From positions 1 through 44,162 of the forward strand of contig CABXKH010000011.1 of assembly GCA_902512685.1 (NCBI GenBank): DNA of 44,162 bases. Direction: 5' to 3'. The notes under the pieces are model-generated. The model saw only the letters and a program-made list of their open reading frames with translations. It was not told where the DNA came from and searched no databases. Position numbers and translations under genes: made by a program. This DNA is from Paracoccaceae bacterium. Its GTDB lineage: Bacteria; Pseudomonadota; Alphaproteobacteria; Rhodobacterales; Rhodobacteraceae. Below are positions 1-7,621 of the stretch, piece by piece (position 1 is the first letter of the stretch; every line of letters starts with the position of its first letter).

Positions 1-501
1 CGATTTTGTAAGCCCAATCACCCCCGCCTTTGAGGCCGAATAAGCAGAGGCATTGGGATTGCCCTCTTTGCCCGCAATTGAGGCTATATTCACGATCCGC
101 CCATAGTTGCGCGCCTTCATGCCCGCAATCACTGCCTTATTCACGTGATAGGTGCCGGTCAGATTGATATCAATAATCTGGTTCCAGGCCGCGTTGTCAT
201 AATTTTCTACGGTAGCATTTGGCCCTGCGATACCGGCGCTATTGACCAAAATATCAATCTGACCAAACCGTTTTTCCGTATCCTCTGCGGCTTTTTTAAC
301 GCGCTGCCAATCTGCAATATCACACTCAATTATATCGACATTAGATTTTTCCGGATGGGCATCAAAGGCCGCTTGCGCGGTCCGTGGGTTTTGATCCCAA
401 ATGGCAACCTTAGACCCTTTTTGTAAAAGTGCGTTGACAACAGATAGCCCAATACCCTGAGCGCCGCCTGTCACCACCGCAGTACATTTGTTAAATTGCA
501 T
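1..501 (-). CDS. Short-chain dehydrogenase/reductase (SDR), 3' part outside window
   Basis: The first 167 residues of a classical SDR oxidoreductase, NAD(P)-dependent and cytosolic. The protein opens MQFNKCTAVVTGGAQGIGLS, which contains the TGxxxGxG dinucleotide-binding motif. The NSAG motif and the catalytic YSASK (YxxxK) lie close to the window edge. The start ATG at 501 follows AGGGGAAGCTG, a good ribosome binding site. The reading frame is open to base 1, so roughly the last 80 residues of a normal 240-250 residue protein are missing here only because the window ends. The substrate cannot be read from this part; 3-oxoacyl-ACP reductase-like and 3-hydroxyacyl/alcohol dehydrogenases share these motifs. 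It is divergent from the cytochrome c gene. Confidence 0.9.
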   Translation of the reverse strand, partial: MQFNKCTAVVTGGAQGIGLSVVNALLQKGSKVAIWDQNPRTAQAAFDAHPEKSNVDIIECDIADWQRVKKAAEDTEKRFGQIDILVNSAGIAGPNATVENYDNAAWNQIIDINLTGTYHVNKAVIAGMKARNYGRIVNIASIAGKEGNPNASAYSASKAGVIGLTKS

Positions 502-748
502 CAGCTTCCCCTGTTTAGACCCTTTTATAGGATCCCCCAAATAAAGTGACAGCCTTCAAGCAATCTCGCAATATTTAAATCTGAAGACCTGCGCCCACAG
601 GGATCCGCAGGGCCCTTTTGAATTGTGACACTTTTTTCACTGCAGGTGGAAACCAGCAAATCAGAGCGCATTTGTGAGATGCCGCATTGTCCGATTGAAA
701 TTTCGCTCAAAAATTCTACTCTTTATCCATCTGAAGGGTGAAATCCAA

Positions 749-1651
749 ATGATTGCCAAAGCTATTTTTGTCGGCATTTTAGCAGCGGTTTGCTTTGCTG
801 TGCTTTACTTTGCTCTGTCGGCGCCCAAGGCAGCTACACCCAACCCGCTTGGTGCGCTGGTTGCCGACACTATCAACGGGCGGTCCGTTTATTTGGCCGC
901 TGGGTGCGGCGGTTGCCACTCTGCTCCACAATCCAGCCAGGTTGATAATTTAATATTGTCTGGCGGACAGCATTTTGAAACACCGTTTGGCCGATTTTAT
1001 GCTCCGAATATTTCCATGTCTGTCAAGAATGGAATAGGCCGCTGGTCTTTTGCAGATTTTGAACGCGCTGTGCGCCAAGGTGTATCCCCCGATGGCGCCC
1101 ATTATTTTCCGGTCTTTCCCTATACCGCCTATCAACACATGCGCGGTCAGGATATTGTCGACCTATGGGGATATTGGCAGAGCTTTCCAGTAGCAGACAT
1201 CAAAAACCAGGCGCATGATCTACCGCTTTTTCTGGGGTTTCGCCGCAATATAGGTCTTTGGAAGCGGATGTTTATGATGCAAGATTGGGCGATATCGGGT
1301 GATCTAAACCCTGATGAGCAAAGAGGGCGCTATTTGGCAGAGGCGCTTGGTCATTGCGGTGAATGCCATACGCCGCGCAACGCATTCGGCGGGCTAAAAC
1401 GCGCGCAGTGGCTGGCAGGCACCAAAAACCCGGTTGGCAAAGGTCATATACCAAATATCACACCTGCATCGTTAGATTGGAGTGTCGAGGAAATATCCGA
1501 ATATCTGTCCTCGGGGTTTACCCCCGAGTTTGATACGGTCGGCGGTCATATGGTTTTGGTGGTCGAAAACCTAGCGCAATTAAACCCGCAAGACCGCAAT
1601 GCCATTGCGCAGTATCTAAAGGCAGTTCCAGCTGTCGGGGTGCCGCAATAG
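749..1651 (+). CDS. Membrane-anchored diheme cytochrome c
   Basis: A 300-residue periplasmic electron-transfer protein. Residues about 4-24 form one hydrophobic segment that serves as an uncleaved anchor or signal peptide. Two CxxCH haem sites are visible: C53-G-G-C56-H57 and C203-G-E-C206-H207. The surrounding YLAxxCGGCH and YLAEALGHCGECHTPR sequences resemble the cytochrome subunits of alcohol, aldehyde and gluconate dehydrogenases, but those usually carry three haems, and no partner dehydrogenase lies next to this gene. The start at 749 is preferred over the longer frame from 674 because GAAGGGTG lies just upstream and the signal segment follows at once. The gene is convergent with the cyclic-nucleotide-binding gene, 11 bases away. 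Its electron donor is unknown. Confidence 0.88.
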   Translation: MIAKAIFVGILAAVCFAVLYFALSAPKAATPNPLGALVADTINGRSVYLAAGCGGCHSAPQSSQVDNLILSGGQHFETPFGRFYAPNISMSVKNGIGRWSFADFERAVRQGVSPDGAHYFPVFPYTAYQHMRGQDIVDLWGYWQSFPVADIKNQAHDLPLFLGFRRNIGLWKRMFMMQDWAISGDLNPDEQRGRYLAEALGHCGECHTPRNAFGGLKRAQWLAGTKNPVGKGHIPNITPASLDWSVEEISEYLSSGFTPEFDTVGGHMVLVVENLAQLNPQDRNAIAQYLKAVPAVGVPQ

Positions 1652-1662
1652 GTCTTGATCGT

Positions 1663-2004
1663 TTACTTTTTAGGCATCTGCGCTGTTCTTAAGCGTTCTG
1701 ACAGAATGCGCAGGATACCTTTGACGACAATGTGAGACTCGTCCAGCATTTTTTCGAACTCATCGCGCGAGACAAACAAAAGATCACAGTCCGTCACCGT
1801 GGCGGCATTCGCCATTCTTGATTGTTCACTAACAACACCCATTTCGCCAAATAATTCGTTATCACGCACAACAAAATCGGGGTCCTTTGTGGCGTTGCTG
1901 GGAAGGAAAATCCCCACTTGTCCCGAAATTACCAAATAGACCCCGTCTGCCGCATCGCCTTTTCTAAAAATATATTTATTAGGCTCTAAAGTCAGTCTTT
2001 TCAT
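1663..2004 (-). CDS. Stand-alone cyclic-nucleotide-binding domain protein
   Basis: 113 residues, essentially one cNMP-binding beta-barrel and nothing else. The GxxGVYLVISGQVGIF core strands are clear, followed by a phosphate-binding cassette, F52-G53-E54 through R63, in which the conserved Glu and Arg are both present. There is no DNA-binding or catalytic domain, so it would act as a small cAMP sensor or as a regulatory subunit for another protein. Its ATG begins two bases after the stop of the MBL hydrolase gene, so the two are almost certainly co-translated. With the divergent adenylate cyclase it forms a complete make/sense/possibly degrade set. The partner it regulates cannot be seen here. 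Confidence 0.85.
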   Translation of the reverse strand: MKRLTLEPNKYIFRKGDAADGVYLVISGQVGIFLPSNATKDPDFVVRDNELFGEMGVVSEQSRMANAATVTDCDLLFVSRDEFEKMLDESHIVVKGILRILSERLRTAQMPKK

Positions 2005-2006
2005 TT

Positions 2007-2804
2007 TTAGATGCGAACCTCACTGCCTTGAATCGCAAAGCTGACTTTTGAGGAAGGAAGTGTATTTGCAATGCTATCAAATTGAGCATCCGTTCTGGGC
2101 GGATTATGATGGCTAATGATCAGATGTCCTATCTCAGCGGCTTCAGCAAATATGCAGCCCTGCTCAATCGACGAATGGCCCCAGCCAACTTTTGATTTAA
2201 GCTCTTCTTCGGTAAACATTCCATCCCAAATAACCAGATCGGACCCTTTTACAAAGTCGAGCAAAGGATCCAGTTGGCTATCCTGATACTCATTATCCAA
2301 TAGGTAAGACAATTTGCCGTTTTTTGTTTTAATTGAATATCCCATGCTGCCGCCGGGGTGATTAAGTTCAATCACATCCAGTTCGATTTCAGGGGCAAGT
2401 TTTCGTTGAATTGTCGACACATTCATAAACTTCAGCTGCTTTAGAACGGTGACAATATCCACAGGAAAATAGCCGCCGGAAAAATATGTTTGAATCATAT
2501 TTCGCAACACATTGCGGTTTACCAAAGCACTTGACAGATAGATGGGTTCATCGTGCGAAAACACGCTTGAGTTAAACGGCAGTCCCTGAAGGTGATCGTG
2601 GTGAAAATGGCTGTAAAGCACAAAGGATTCCCTTTCCAGATCCAGTTTTACATTTTGAAAACCGGTTCCGGTATCAAAAACGATCTGGTAGCCATCAATT
2701 AAAATCTCATAGCAAGACGTATTGCCGCCGTACTTAGCAGTCTGCGAGGGTTGCGGGATTGATCCCCGGGTGCCGTGCATTTTAATAAGCAAAACTCTGT
2801 CCAA
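2007..2804 (-). CDS. MBL-fold metallo-hydrolase, possible cyclic-nucleotide phosphodiesterase
   Basis: 265 residues from a TTG start. The N-terminal MHGTRGSIPQP and KYGGNTSC motifs are typical of one MBL-fold group that includes class III-type phosphodiesterase-like proteins. The metal site is explicit: H66-F-H68-H69-D70-H71 (HxHxDH), with later Asp and His ligands in VIWDGMF and IISHHNPP. The TTG at 2804 keeps the first beta strand (VLLIK) before GTRGS; an ATG at 2780 would cut that strand, and a TTG at 2792 is also possible, so the exact start is unsure. It sits directly upstream of the cyclic-nucleotide-binding gene and divergent from an adenylate cyclase, which suggests (inference) that the substrate is a cyclic nucleotide. 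Confidence 0.85.
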   Translation of the reverse strand: MDRVLLIKMHGTRGSIPQPSQTAKYGGNTSCYEILIDGYQIVFDTGTGFQNVKLDLERESFVLYSHFHHDHLQGLPFNSSVFSHDEPIYLSSALVNRNVLRNMIQTYFSGGYFPVDIVTVLKQLKFMNVSTIQRKLAPEIELDVIELNHPGGSMGYSIKTKNGKLSYLLDNEYQDSQLDPLLDFVKGSDLVIWDGMFTEEELKSKVGWGHSSIEQGCIFAEAAEIGHLIISHHNPPRTDAQFDSIANTLPSSKVSFAIQGSEVRI

Positions 2805-2839
2805 TCTTTATTGCCAGTGGTTTCTCTATGCCACATTTG

Positions 2840-2855
2840 GATCAAAATGTTGATC
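2840..2855. promoter_or_regulatory. Perfect palindrome in the divergent cyclase/hydrolase promoter region
   Basis: GATCAA-AATG-TTGATC has perfect 6-base arms around a 4-base spacer and lies 36 bases upstream of the hydrolase start. It is the only clear dyad I see in the 222-base gap between the two divergent transcripts. The half-site order is the reverse of an FNR/CRP box (TTGAT-N4-ATCAA), so I do not assign it to that family. A role as an operator is inference. Confidence 0.4.
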
Positions 2856-3026
2856 TTTTTCTTTTTCCCTTGCTACTCCAGCTTTTTATACGGTTGTGAT
2901 AGTCATTTGATTAGCATGGATAATAGATTAAATAACAGTGCACAGTCTTAAATTCACTCAGAGTATTTTCTGGGTTTTGAAGCATATATATGTTAGAGGG
3001 CTTCGGAATAAATAAGGTGGAAGTTA

Positions 3027-4307
3027 ATGACACTTAAATTGCAGGATATGCTCCAATACGAAGCTGTTTTTGACGTTAGCTTTTTCAATTTTGAAAATTC
3101 CATTACCGCTGCTTATTTTGCAGACCGAGACTTAAATATAGTGCGGGCGAATAAAAATTTCAAAGCGCTGTTTCCAAACATAGAAAAGTTTGAAGGTTTA
3201 AATATGCTTTTTCTTTTGGATAAGCTTGGCCTTTCACAAGAGCGTATTGATGAATTTAGCAATACCCTGACCAAAGAGACCCGGGTTCAAATCCCTGATC
3301 TAAAAATCACTGTCCAAAGCAAGGTTAAGACCTATTCGCTGCTTTCCACCTATACAAAAAATAGCAGTTTTTCCTATCTAAACGGGGTGCAGGGGCAGTT
3401 GATCGATAGAACCTCTGAATATGAACTTCATGCACAAAATCAAAAGCTTCTGGATCAAAACAAAGAATCAAACGCTCTTCTGACAGAAAAAAGCGAAAAG
3501 CTGGAAACCATTGCCAACCGGCTGGCCAAATACCTGTCACCGCAAGTGTATCAAAGTATCTTTTCCGATAAAATCATTGATGGGCAAACTTATAAACGGA
3601 AAAACTTGACTGTGTTTTTCTCGGATATTGCCAGCTTTACTGATCTATCCGACACGCTTGAACCGGAGCGACTGGCTGAGTTAATCAATACTTATCTTTC
3701 TGACATGACCGAAATCGCAATTAGCAATGGCGGCACCATAGATAAATTCATTGGCGATGCGATTATGGTGTTCTTTGGCGATCCCGAGAGCAGTGGCGAA
3801 GAAATGGATGCATTACGCTGTTTGAAAATGGCCTTTGAAATGCAGGAAAAAATTAAATCAATCAGCCGGGTATGGGCCTCTAAAAAGGGGATTCCGGGGG
3901 GCCTAAATGTGAGAATGGGAATTGCCAGTGGATATTGCACAGTGGGCAATTTTGGATCCAACCAGCGGCTTGATTATACAGCGCTTGGCAGTCCGGTAAA
4001 TATGGCTGCGCGGCTGGAAACCATTTGTCCTTTAGGCGAAGTTTTAATGACCCAAGCCACGGCAAATATTTTAAGCGATAAGGTTAAAAGTGAATTCTTT
4101 GATGATTTTAACATTAAAGGTTTTTCCAAACCGGTCCCCGTATACAAAGGCATCCGTTTGGAAAACATAGATGCAGAGCTTGAAACCGGACTGGTGCATC
4201 AAAGCGACTCGCTTGAGCTTTATATCAAAAAGTCATCTGATATTGCCGATGTGATCCGCGAGCTGCGCGCTTTAGAGCAAGAGTTTTCAAAGAAGCTTTC
4301 TGGCTAA
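3027..4307 (+). CDS. Class III adenylate cyclase with N-terminal PAS-like sensor
   Basis: 426 residues, soluble. Residues about 20-130 look like a PAS-type sensor, 131-165 a coiled-coil linker, and 190-375 the cyclase domain. Metal aspartates are D200 (FFSDIASFT) and D244 (DKFIGDAIMVFFGDP). The adenine-selecting pair is present as K240 and D316 (LDYTALG), and the transition-state residues N325 and R329 lie in GSPVNMAARLE, so it should make cAMP rather than cGMP. The ATG at 3027 follows AAGGTGGA. A short C-terminal tail after residue 385 has no recognised fold. It is divergent from the cyclic-nucleotide-binding and MBL genes, which fits a dedicated signalling module. The signal sensed is unknown. 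Confidence 0.93.
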   Translation: MTLKLQDMLQYEAVFDVSFFNFENSITAAYFADRDLNIVRANKNFKALFPNIEKFEGLNMLFLLDKLGLSQERIDEFSNTLTKETRVQIPDLKITVQSKVKTYSLLSTYTKNSSFSYLNGVQGQLIDRTSEYELHAQNQKLLDQNKESNALLTEKSEKLETIANRLAKYLSPQVYQSIFSDKIIDGQTYKRKNLTVFFSDIASFTDLSDTLEPERLAELINTYLSDMTEIAISNGGTIDKFIGDAIMVFFGDPESSGEEMDALRCLKMAFEMQEKIKSISRVWASKKGIPGGLNVRMGIASGYCTVGNFGSNQRLDYTALGSPVNMAARLETICPLGEVLMTQATANILSDKVKSEFFDDFNIKGFSKPVPVYKGIRLENIDAELETGLVHQSDSLELYIKKSSDIADVIRELRALEQEFSKKLSG

Positions 4308-4475
4308 AAGCCTATCAGACCGTAAATTACCTTTGGTCACATTTCCCTCAGCAGCCAATGCAGTTTTGCTTTTTATCATGGTTAATGCAATACAATCTGC
4401 CAAAACCAAGCGGCGATCTAGGGTGCAGAACTTTGTTCCGTATAATCCGCAAAGAAAACTGACAGGAGGGACAAA

Positions 4476-5855
4476 ATGAACCAATTGCAACCCGGGCTTT
4501 CGTTTGGCCAAAAGGCAGGCTGGGGCCTGGCCGATATGGGCATCGTGGTTTTTGTGATCGTCAAACAGCTTTTGGTAATGGCCTTTCTGACCACCTATCT
4601 TGGGGTACCGGTCCAGCTTGCCGGCGCAGTGACGACTTTGGTTCTGATCTTCGACATGGTAACCGATCCGCTCATTGGCTATCTGTCGGATCGCACCAGC
4701 ACACGCTGGGGACGGCGCGCGCCTTGGATGGCCCTTGGGGCTGTGGTGCTCGCGGGCGGCACCATTGGTCTTTTCGGTGTTCCGCTGGGGCTTTCCACCA
4801 CGGGTAATTTACTTTGGGTGACAGCATTTTTTGTGCTGGCCACCGTCGGGTTTACCATGGTTGCAATTCCCTATGGCGCCATGGCCGGAGAAATCACGCA
4901 AAGCCCACAAGAACGCTCGGCAATGACCGGCTATCGGATGGCCTTTGCCAGTATCGGGATTTTGCTAGGCGGCGCGATTATTCCGCTTTTGGCGGGCGGC
5001 ACCCGTGAGGGGCATCTTCAGGCGGCTATCATGGTAGCCCCTGTGATTGTACTTGCAATTTGGGTGTCTATCTGGGCCACGCGTAAAGCCCCGCGGGTGC
5101 AAACCCCAAGCACGCAAAGTTTTTGGACGATGGCAAATATGGTGTTCAGCAATGCACCTTTCATGGTTTTGGTGGTGCTCTATGGTGTGATGACGATGGC
5201 TATTGCTTTGATCACAGCCGGGCTTCCGTTTGCCGCGCTCTACCTGATTATGGACAGCGGCGATACTATGCTGTCCGGCGCGGCAAATGCCTTGACGGTT
5301 CTGTCGCTTATGTTTGCGTGTTTTGTGCTGGGCTCGATCCTAAGCCAAGCGGTTTGGGTTTGGATTTCCGCGCGGCTTGGCAAACTGGGAGCTTTGGTTT
5401 TGGGCCTTGGTCTTTATATGATTTTGCTTTGCGCTCTTTATACCATGATGCCTTCGGTGAATGTCACGGCGATGGCGGGAATGTTTGTTTTGGCGGGCAT
5501 GACCAACGGCGCTTATCAGCAAATCCCTTGGGCGATGTATCCAGATTTGATGGATGTCACCCGCAAAGCGACAGGCGAAGCCATCGAAGGTGCGTTTAGT
5601 GCCATATGGCTCTTTGGTCAAAAGGCCGCAAATGCGCTGGCGCCGCTGGTTTTGGGGGCCATTCTTGGCACGTATGGCTGGCAGGAAACCACTGAAGGCA
5701 AAATTGATCAACTGCCCGAGGCCATCTCGGCGCTGCATGTCTCAATCACGCTGCTGCCTGCGGCTGTTTTAGGTTTGGCAATTGCCGGGCTGGTATTGGT
5801 GTATCGCCGCTCGCTGGCCAATGCGGATAGCGCCTCGTTGGCAAAACAGCAGTAA
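4476..5855 (+). CDS. MFS transporter of the glycoside-pentoside-hexuronide (GPH) symporter family
   Basis: 459 residues with about 12 hydrophobic segments, the size of a normal MelB-type cation/sugar symporter in the inner membrane. The N-terminal signature FDMVTDPLIGYLSDRTSTRWGRRAPW is diagnostic: the TDP in helix II supplies an acidic residue of the kind used for cation coupling. A second family motif, PYGAMAGEIT, follows at about residue 131. The start codon follows a strong GGAGGG. No sugar-catabolic enzyme lies beside it, so the substrate cannot be inferred, and some relatives move other small carbon compounds. It is transcribed away from the cyclase gene with a 168-base gap. Confidence 0.88.
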   Translation: MNQLQPGLSFGQKAGWGLADMGIVVFVIVKQLLVMAFLTTYLGVPVQLAGAVTTLVLIFDMVTDPLIGYLSDRTSTRWGRRAPWMALGAVVLAGGTIGLFGVPLGLSTTGNLLWVTAFFVLATVGFTMVAIPYGAMAGEITQSPQERSAMTGYRMAFASIGILLGGAIIPLLAGGTREGHLQAAIMVAPVIVLAIWVSIWATRKAPRVQTPSTQSFWTMANMVFSNAPFMVLVVLYGVMTMAIALITAGLPFAALYLIMDSGDTMLSGAANALTVLSLMFACFVLGSILSQAVWVWISARLGKLGALVLGLGLYMILLCALYTMMPSVNVTAMAGMFVLAGMTNGAYQQIPWAMYPDLMDVTRKATGEAIEGAFSAIWLFGQKAANALAPLVLGAILGTYGWQETTEGKIDQLPEAISALHVSITLLPAAVLGLAIAGLVLVYRRSLANADSASLAKQQ

Positions 5856-5910
5856 CGACAATGTCACCCATCATCGCTCTGCTTAAAGCGTTATGGCTAA
5901 GCGGGCATCT

Positions 5911-6183
5911 TTAGGTTTGTGAGTTGATGATGGACGCCGTAGATTGTCGGTCCCGCGCCAAAGTGCGCGCTTCGGCTTGGCTCAGCGATAAAAGTGTGTC
6001 CTCTGGTGTAAGCCCTCTTGCCAAGGATTTTGACCAGATCCGCCGGGCCGATGCCGGCGACCAGGGCAAGGCGGCCTCTGACAGCCATTGCCTCAAGGGG
6101 GCCGGTAGACTGTCGAACGCAGCCATCGGATCGTCAGATCGGCGTCTTCGCCGCAAACTGCTATGCCCCAAGTTTCGGCTCAT
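5911..6183 (-). CDS. DUF6525 family protein
   Basis: 90 residues. The sequence MSRNLGHSSLRRRRRSDDPM, then a short LPAPLRQWLSEAALPWSPxSxRRIW core, matches a small basic protein family found in Rhodobacteraceae (DUF6525 as I know it); the function is unknown. It has no signal peptide or membrane segment, and the basic N-terminus and WSP-SARRIW helix could suit nucleic-acid or protein binding, though that is speculation. Its ATG overlaps the TGA of the DUF1826 gene (ATGA), so it is translationally coupled to it. Confidence 0.75.
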   Translation of the reverse strand: MSRNLGHSSLRRRRRSDDPMAAFDSLPAPLRQWLSEAALPWSPASARRIWSKSLARGLTPEDTLLSLSQAEARTLARDRQSTASIINSQT

Positions 6184-6815
6184 GTGTTTTCGTCCGGATC
6201 ATGGACCGGGTCGAGCACCAGAACAAGCCGGGTTTCACCCGTGCCTTCGATTGGGGGCGAGCGATGCAATAGCCCAGAGTTTGGCTTTGCGGGCCAAAGA
6301 GTTCCGCGGAGAAGTATGGGAGAACCCGTTTGGACGGTGAAAACACTGCTGGGATCATTGCTGTCGGTCGTAATCCCATATTGGGTGCCAGTGCCCCGAT
6401 AGGTGCAAACCAAGCGGGAAGTAATCGCATCGGTGTGAAATTTTCGGCAGGCATTTGTGGTCACAACATCCAGCCGTAACCTTAGGAACCTTGCATCAAT
6501 TAATCCTGAAAACAGGGTTGCAAGTGAAACAATGTCTTTCTGAAGCCAATCCCGTTCGGGTCCAACGGGCAATCCTGACATATCGCAAAAATGGCCGACG
6601 GTATGCGCGACTGTTTGCAATGGTAGAATAACGCGGCCGCGTGGTAGAACGTCCGCGTCCAATCTATCCAACCAGCTTTGGACATGTCGCGGGGTTTGCC
6701 GCCGCCAAATTGCAGCTGCGCATTCGGGCCGCAGAAATTTATTTAGCGACACTGGATCATCCACAATGCTTAGGTCTAGGGATGATTTTTTTACCGATTT
6801 TTGGATTGTGGTCAT
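6180..6815 (-). CDS. DUF1826 family protein
   Basis: 211 residues, soluble, matching DUF1826 along its whole length (SIVDDPVSLNKFLRPECAAAIWRR near the start, CRKFHTDAITSRLVCTYRGTGTQY in the middle, HRSPP and RLVLVLDP at the end). Family members are commonly encoded beside COG0523 (CobW/ZigA-like) GTPases in zinc-limitation loci, which is exactly the context here, except that the GTPase gene is reduced to a remnant. Conserved His and Cys residues in the central block could bind metal, but the biochemical role is not known. Both ends overlap their neighbours by four bases, so the three frames form one coupled unit. Confidence 0.82.
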   Translation of the reverse strand: MTTIQKSVKKSSLDLSIVDDPVSLNKFLRPECAAAIWRRQTPRHVQSWLDRLDADVLPRGRVILPLQTVAHTVGHFCDMSGLPVGPERDWLQKDIVSLATLFSGLIDARFLRLRLDVVTTNACRKFHTDAITSRLVCTYRGTGTQYGITTDSNDPSSVFTVQTGSPILLRGTLWPAKPNSGLLHRSPPIEGTGETRLVLVLDPVHDPDENT

Positions 6816-7003
6816 GCTGCATCCTCTTTTCGGTGCCAGATCGGGAATGGATCTGGATAGTCAGGCAGGTTGTCCGGCTCTACCGCTGCAATGGCTTGGA
6901 CCTTGCGGCCGTCAAGTTTATTTACCGCCCAGTTTAACATGGTGGTCTTACCTACGCCCCAAAAATCAGGAGAAACAGTGAGGGTAAGACGGGTATCTGA
7001 CAT
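6812..7003 (-). pseudogene. Remnant of a COG0523 (CobW/ZigA-type) GTPase gene
   Basis: A 63-codon frame whose first half, MSDTRLTLTVSPDFWGVGKTTMLN when aligned by eye, is a damaged P-loop of the COG0523 kind (usual form TVLSGFLGAGKTTLLN). The first P-loop glycine is Asp, and the frame then jumps straight to a short tail ending LPDYPDPFPIWHRKEDAA that looks like a C-terminus. The family normally has 320-400 residues, so the GTPase body, including the CxCC metal motif, is gone. An internal in-frame deletion plus point changes is the simplest explanation. The stop still overlaps the DUF1826 start (ATGA), so it may persist as a leader for coupled translation. The ribosome binding site is weak. 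Confidence 0.65.
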
Positions 7004-7035
7004 GGGTGTGATCCATTTTTTGCCTTGAAAGTCAT

Positions 7036-7052
7036 GTAACTTATACTGTTAC
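7036..7052. promoter_or_regulatory. Palindromic operator 1 (GTAAC-N7-GTTAC)
   Basis: GTAACTTATACTGTTAC has perfect 5-base arms. It contains TATACT (7042-7047), which fits a -10 box for the Rrf2 gene with TTGCCT (7020-7025) as -35 at 16 bases, so a bound protein would cover the promoter. It lies between the divergent DUF1826 locus and the Rrf2 gene. Confidence 0.55.
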
Positions 7053-7061
7053 TAGACGAAT

Positions 7062-7078
7062 GCAACAGCTATTGTTAC
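7062..7078. promoter_or_regulatory. Palindromic operator 2 (GCAAC-N7-GTTAC)
   Basis: GCAACAGCTATTGTTAC repeats the architecture of operator 1 with one arm mismatch, starting 26 bases downstream of it. In addition CATGTAAC (7033-7040) and GTTACATG (7074-7081) form an outer perfect 8-base inverted repeat across the pair. Paired sites suggest cooperative binding; either autoregulation by the Rrf2 protein or Zur control is possible. Confidence 0.5.
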
Positions 7079-7107
7079 ATGTGATGCTTGCCAGGAGAAA
7101 AATCCAT

Positions 7108-7512
7108 ATGAAGCGCAACAGTCGGCTATCCCTCGCCTTGCACACGCTCAGTCACATGGCCGGGGATCCGAGCCGTGTGCGCACATCTGCTGACATTGCC
7201 GATCACGCCGGCACGAACGCTGTTGTTGTGCGCCGCGTATTGGGGCGGCTTCGTGAAGCGGGGCTTTTGACATCAGAAAAAGGTCATGCAGGCGGTTGGC
7301 GGCTGGCGCGCGAGCCACAAAATATCAGCCTTGCGGATGTGTATCTTGCTTTGGACGAAAGTCTTATTTCGACCGGAACCGAAAATCACACCCCTACGTG
7401 TTCGGTAGAGCATGCACTGCAGCGCCAGATTTTAAATGTGATGGAGGAAATCGAGCAAAGCTTGGTCGATCGGCTGAGCGAAACAAACATCTCTGAGGTT
7501 TTGGGAGCATAG
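7108..7512 (+). CDS. Rrf2-family transcriptional regulator
   Basis: 134 residues. The N-terminal winged helix is typical of Rrf2 proteins (RLSLALHTLSHMA, then TSADIADHAGTNAVVVRRVLGRLREAGLLTSEKGHAGGWRLA), with recognition helix and wing intact. The iron-sulphur ligands of IscR and NsrR are absent: there is a single Cys at residue 98, so it is a cluster-free YwnA-like type that may sense another signal. The ATG at 7108 is chosen because AGGAG lies 10 bases upstream; the longer frame from 7060 would run through the second operator. It is divergent from the DUF1826 locus and probably regulates it, itself, or both. Confidence 0.88.
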   Translation: MKRNSRLSLALHTLSHMAGDPSRVRTSADIADHAGTNAVVVRRVLGRLREAGLLTSEKGHAGGWRLAREPQNISLADVYLALDESLISTGTENHTPTCSVEHALQRQILNVMEEIEQSLVDRLSETNISEVLGA

Positions 7513-7621
7513 CCAGAGCAAGTTTGCCTCGACTTAGCCAGCCCTTTTCAAAACCGCAAAGAAATCGCGGCACGGGGCACAAAGCACTGAGCCCCGCGTC
7601 CAGTTATTTTCTAGCTCTGCA

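Noticed and set aside
2840-2855. Reading the palindrome as an FNR or CRP box
   Set aside because: Half-sites are ATCAA then TTGAT, the reverse of TTGAT-N4-ATCAA.
3283-3300. GGTTCAAATCCC resembling a tRNA T-loop
   Set aside because: It lies inside the cyclase reading frame, the flanks do not pair as a T arm, and no acceptor stem or anticodon arm surrounds it.
5123-5599. Plus-strand frame of 158 codons inside the GPH transporter
   Set aside because: Shifted frame of a clear transporter gene; composition is that of an out-of-frame translation.
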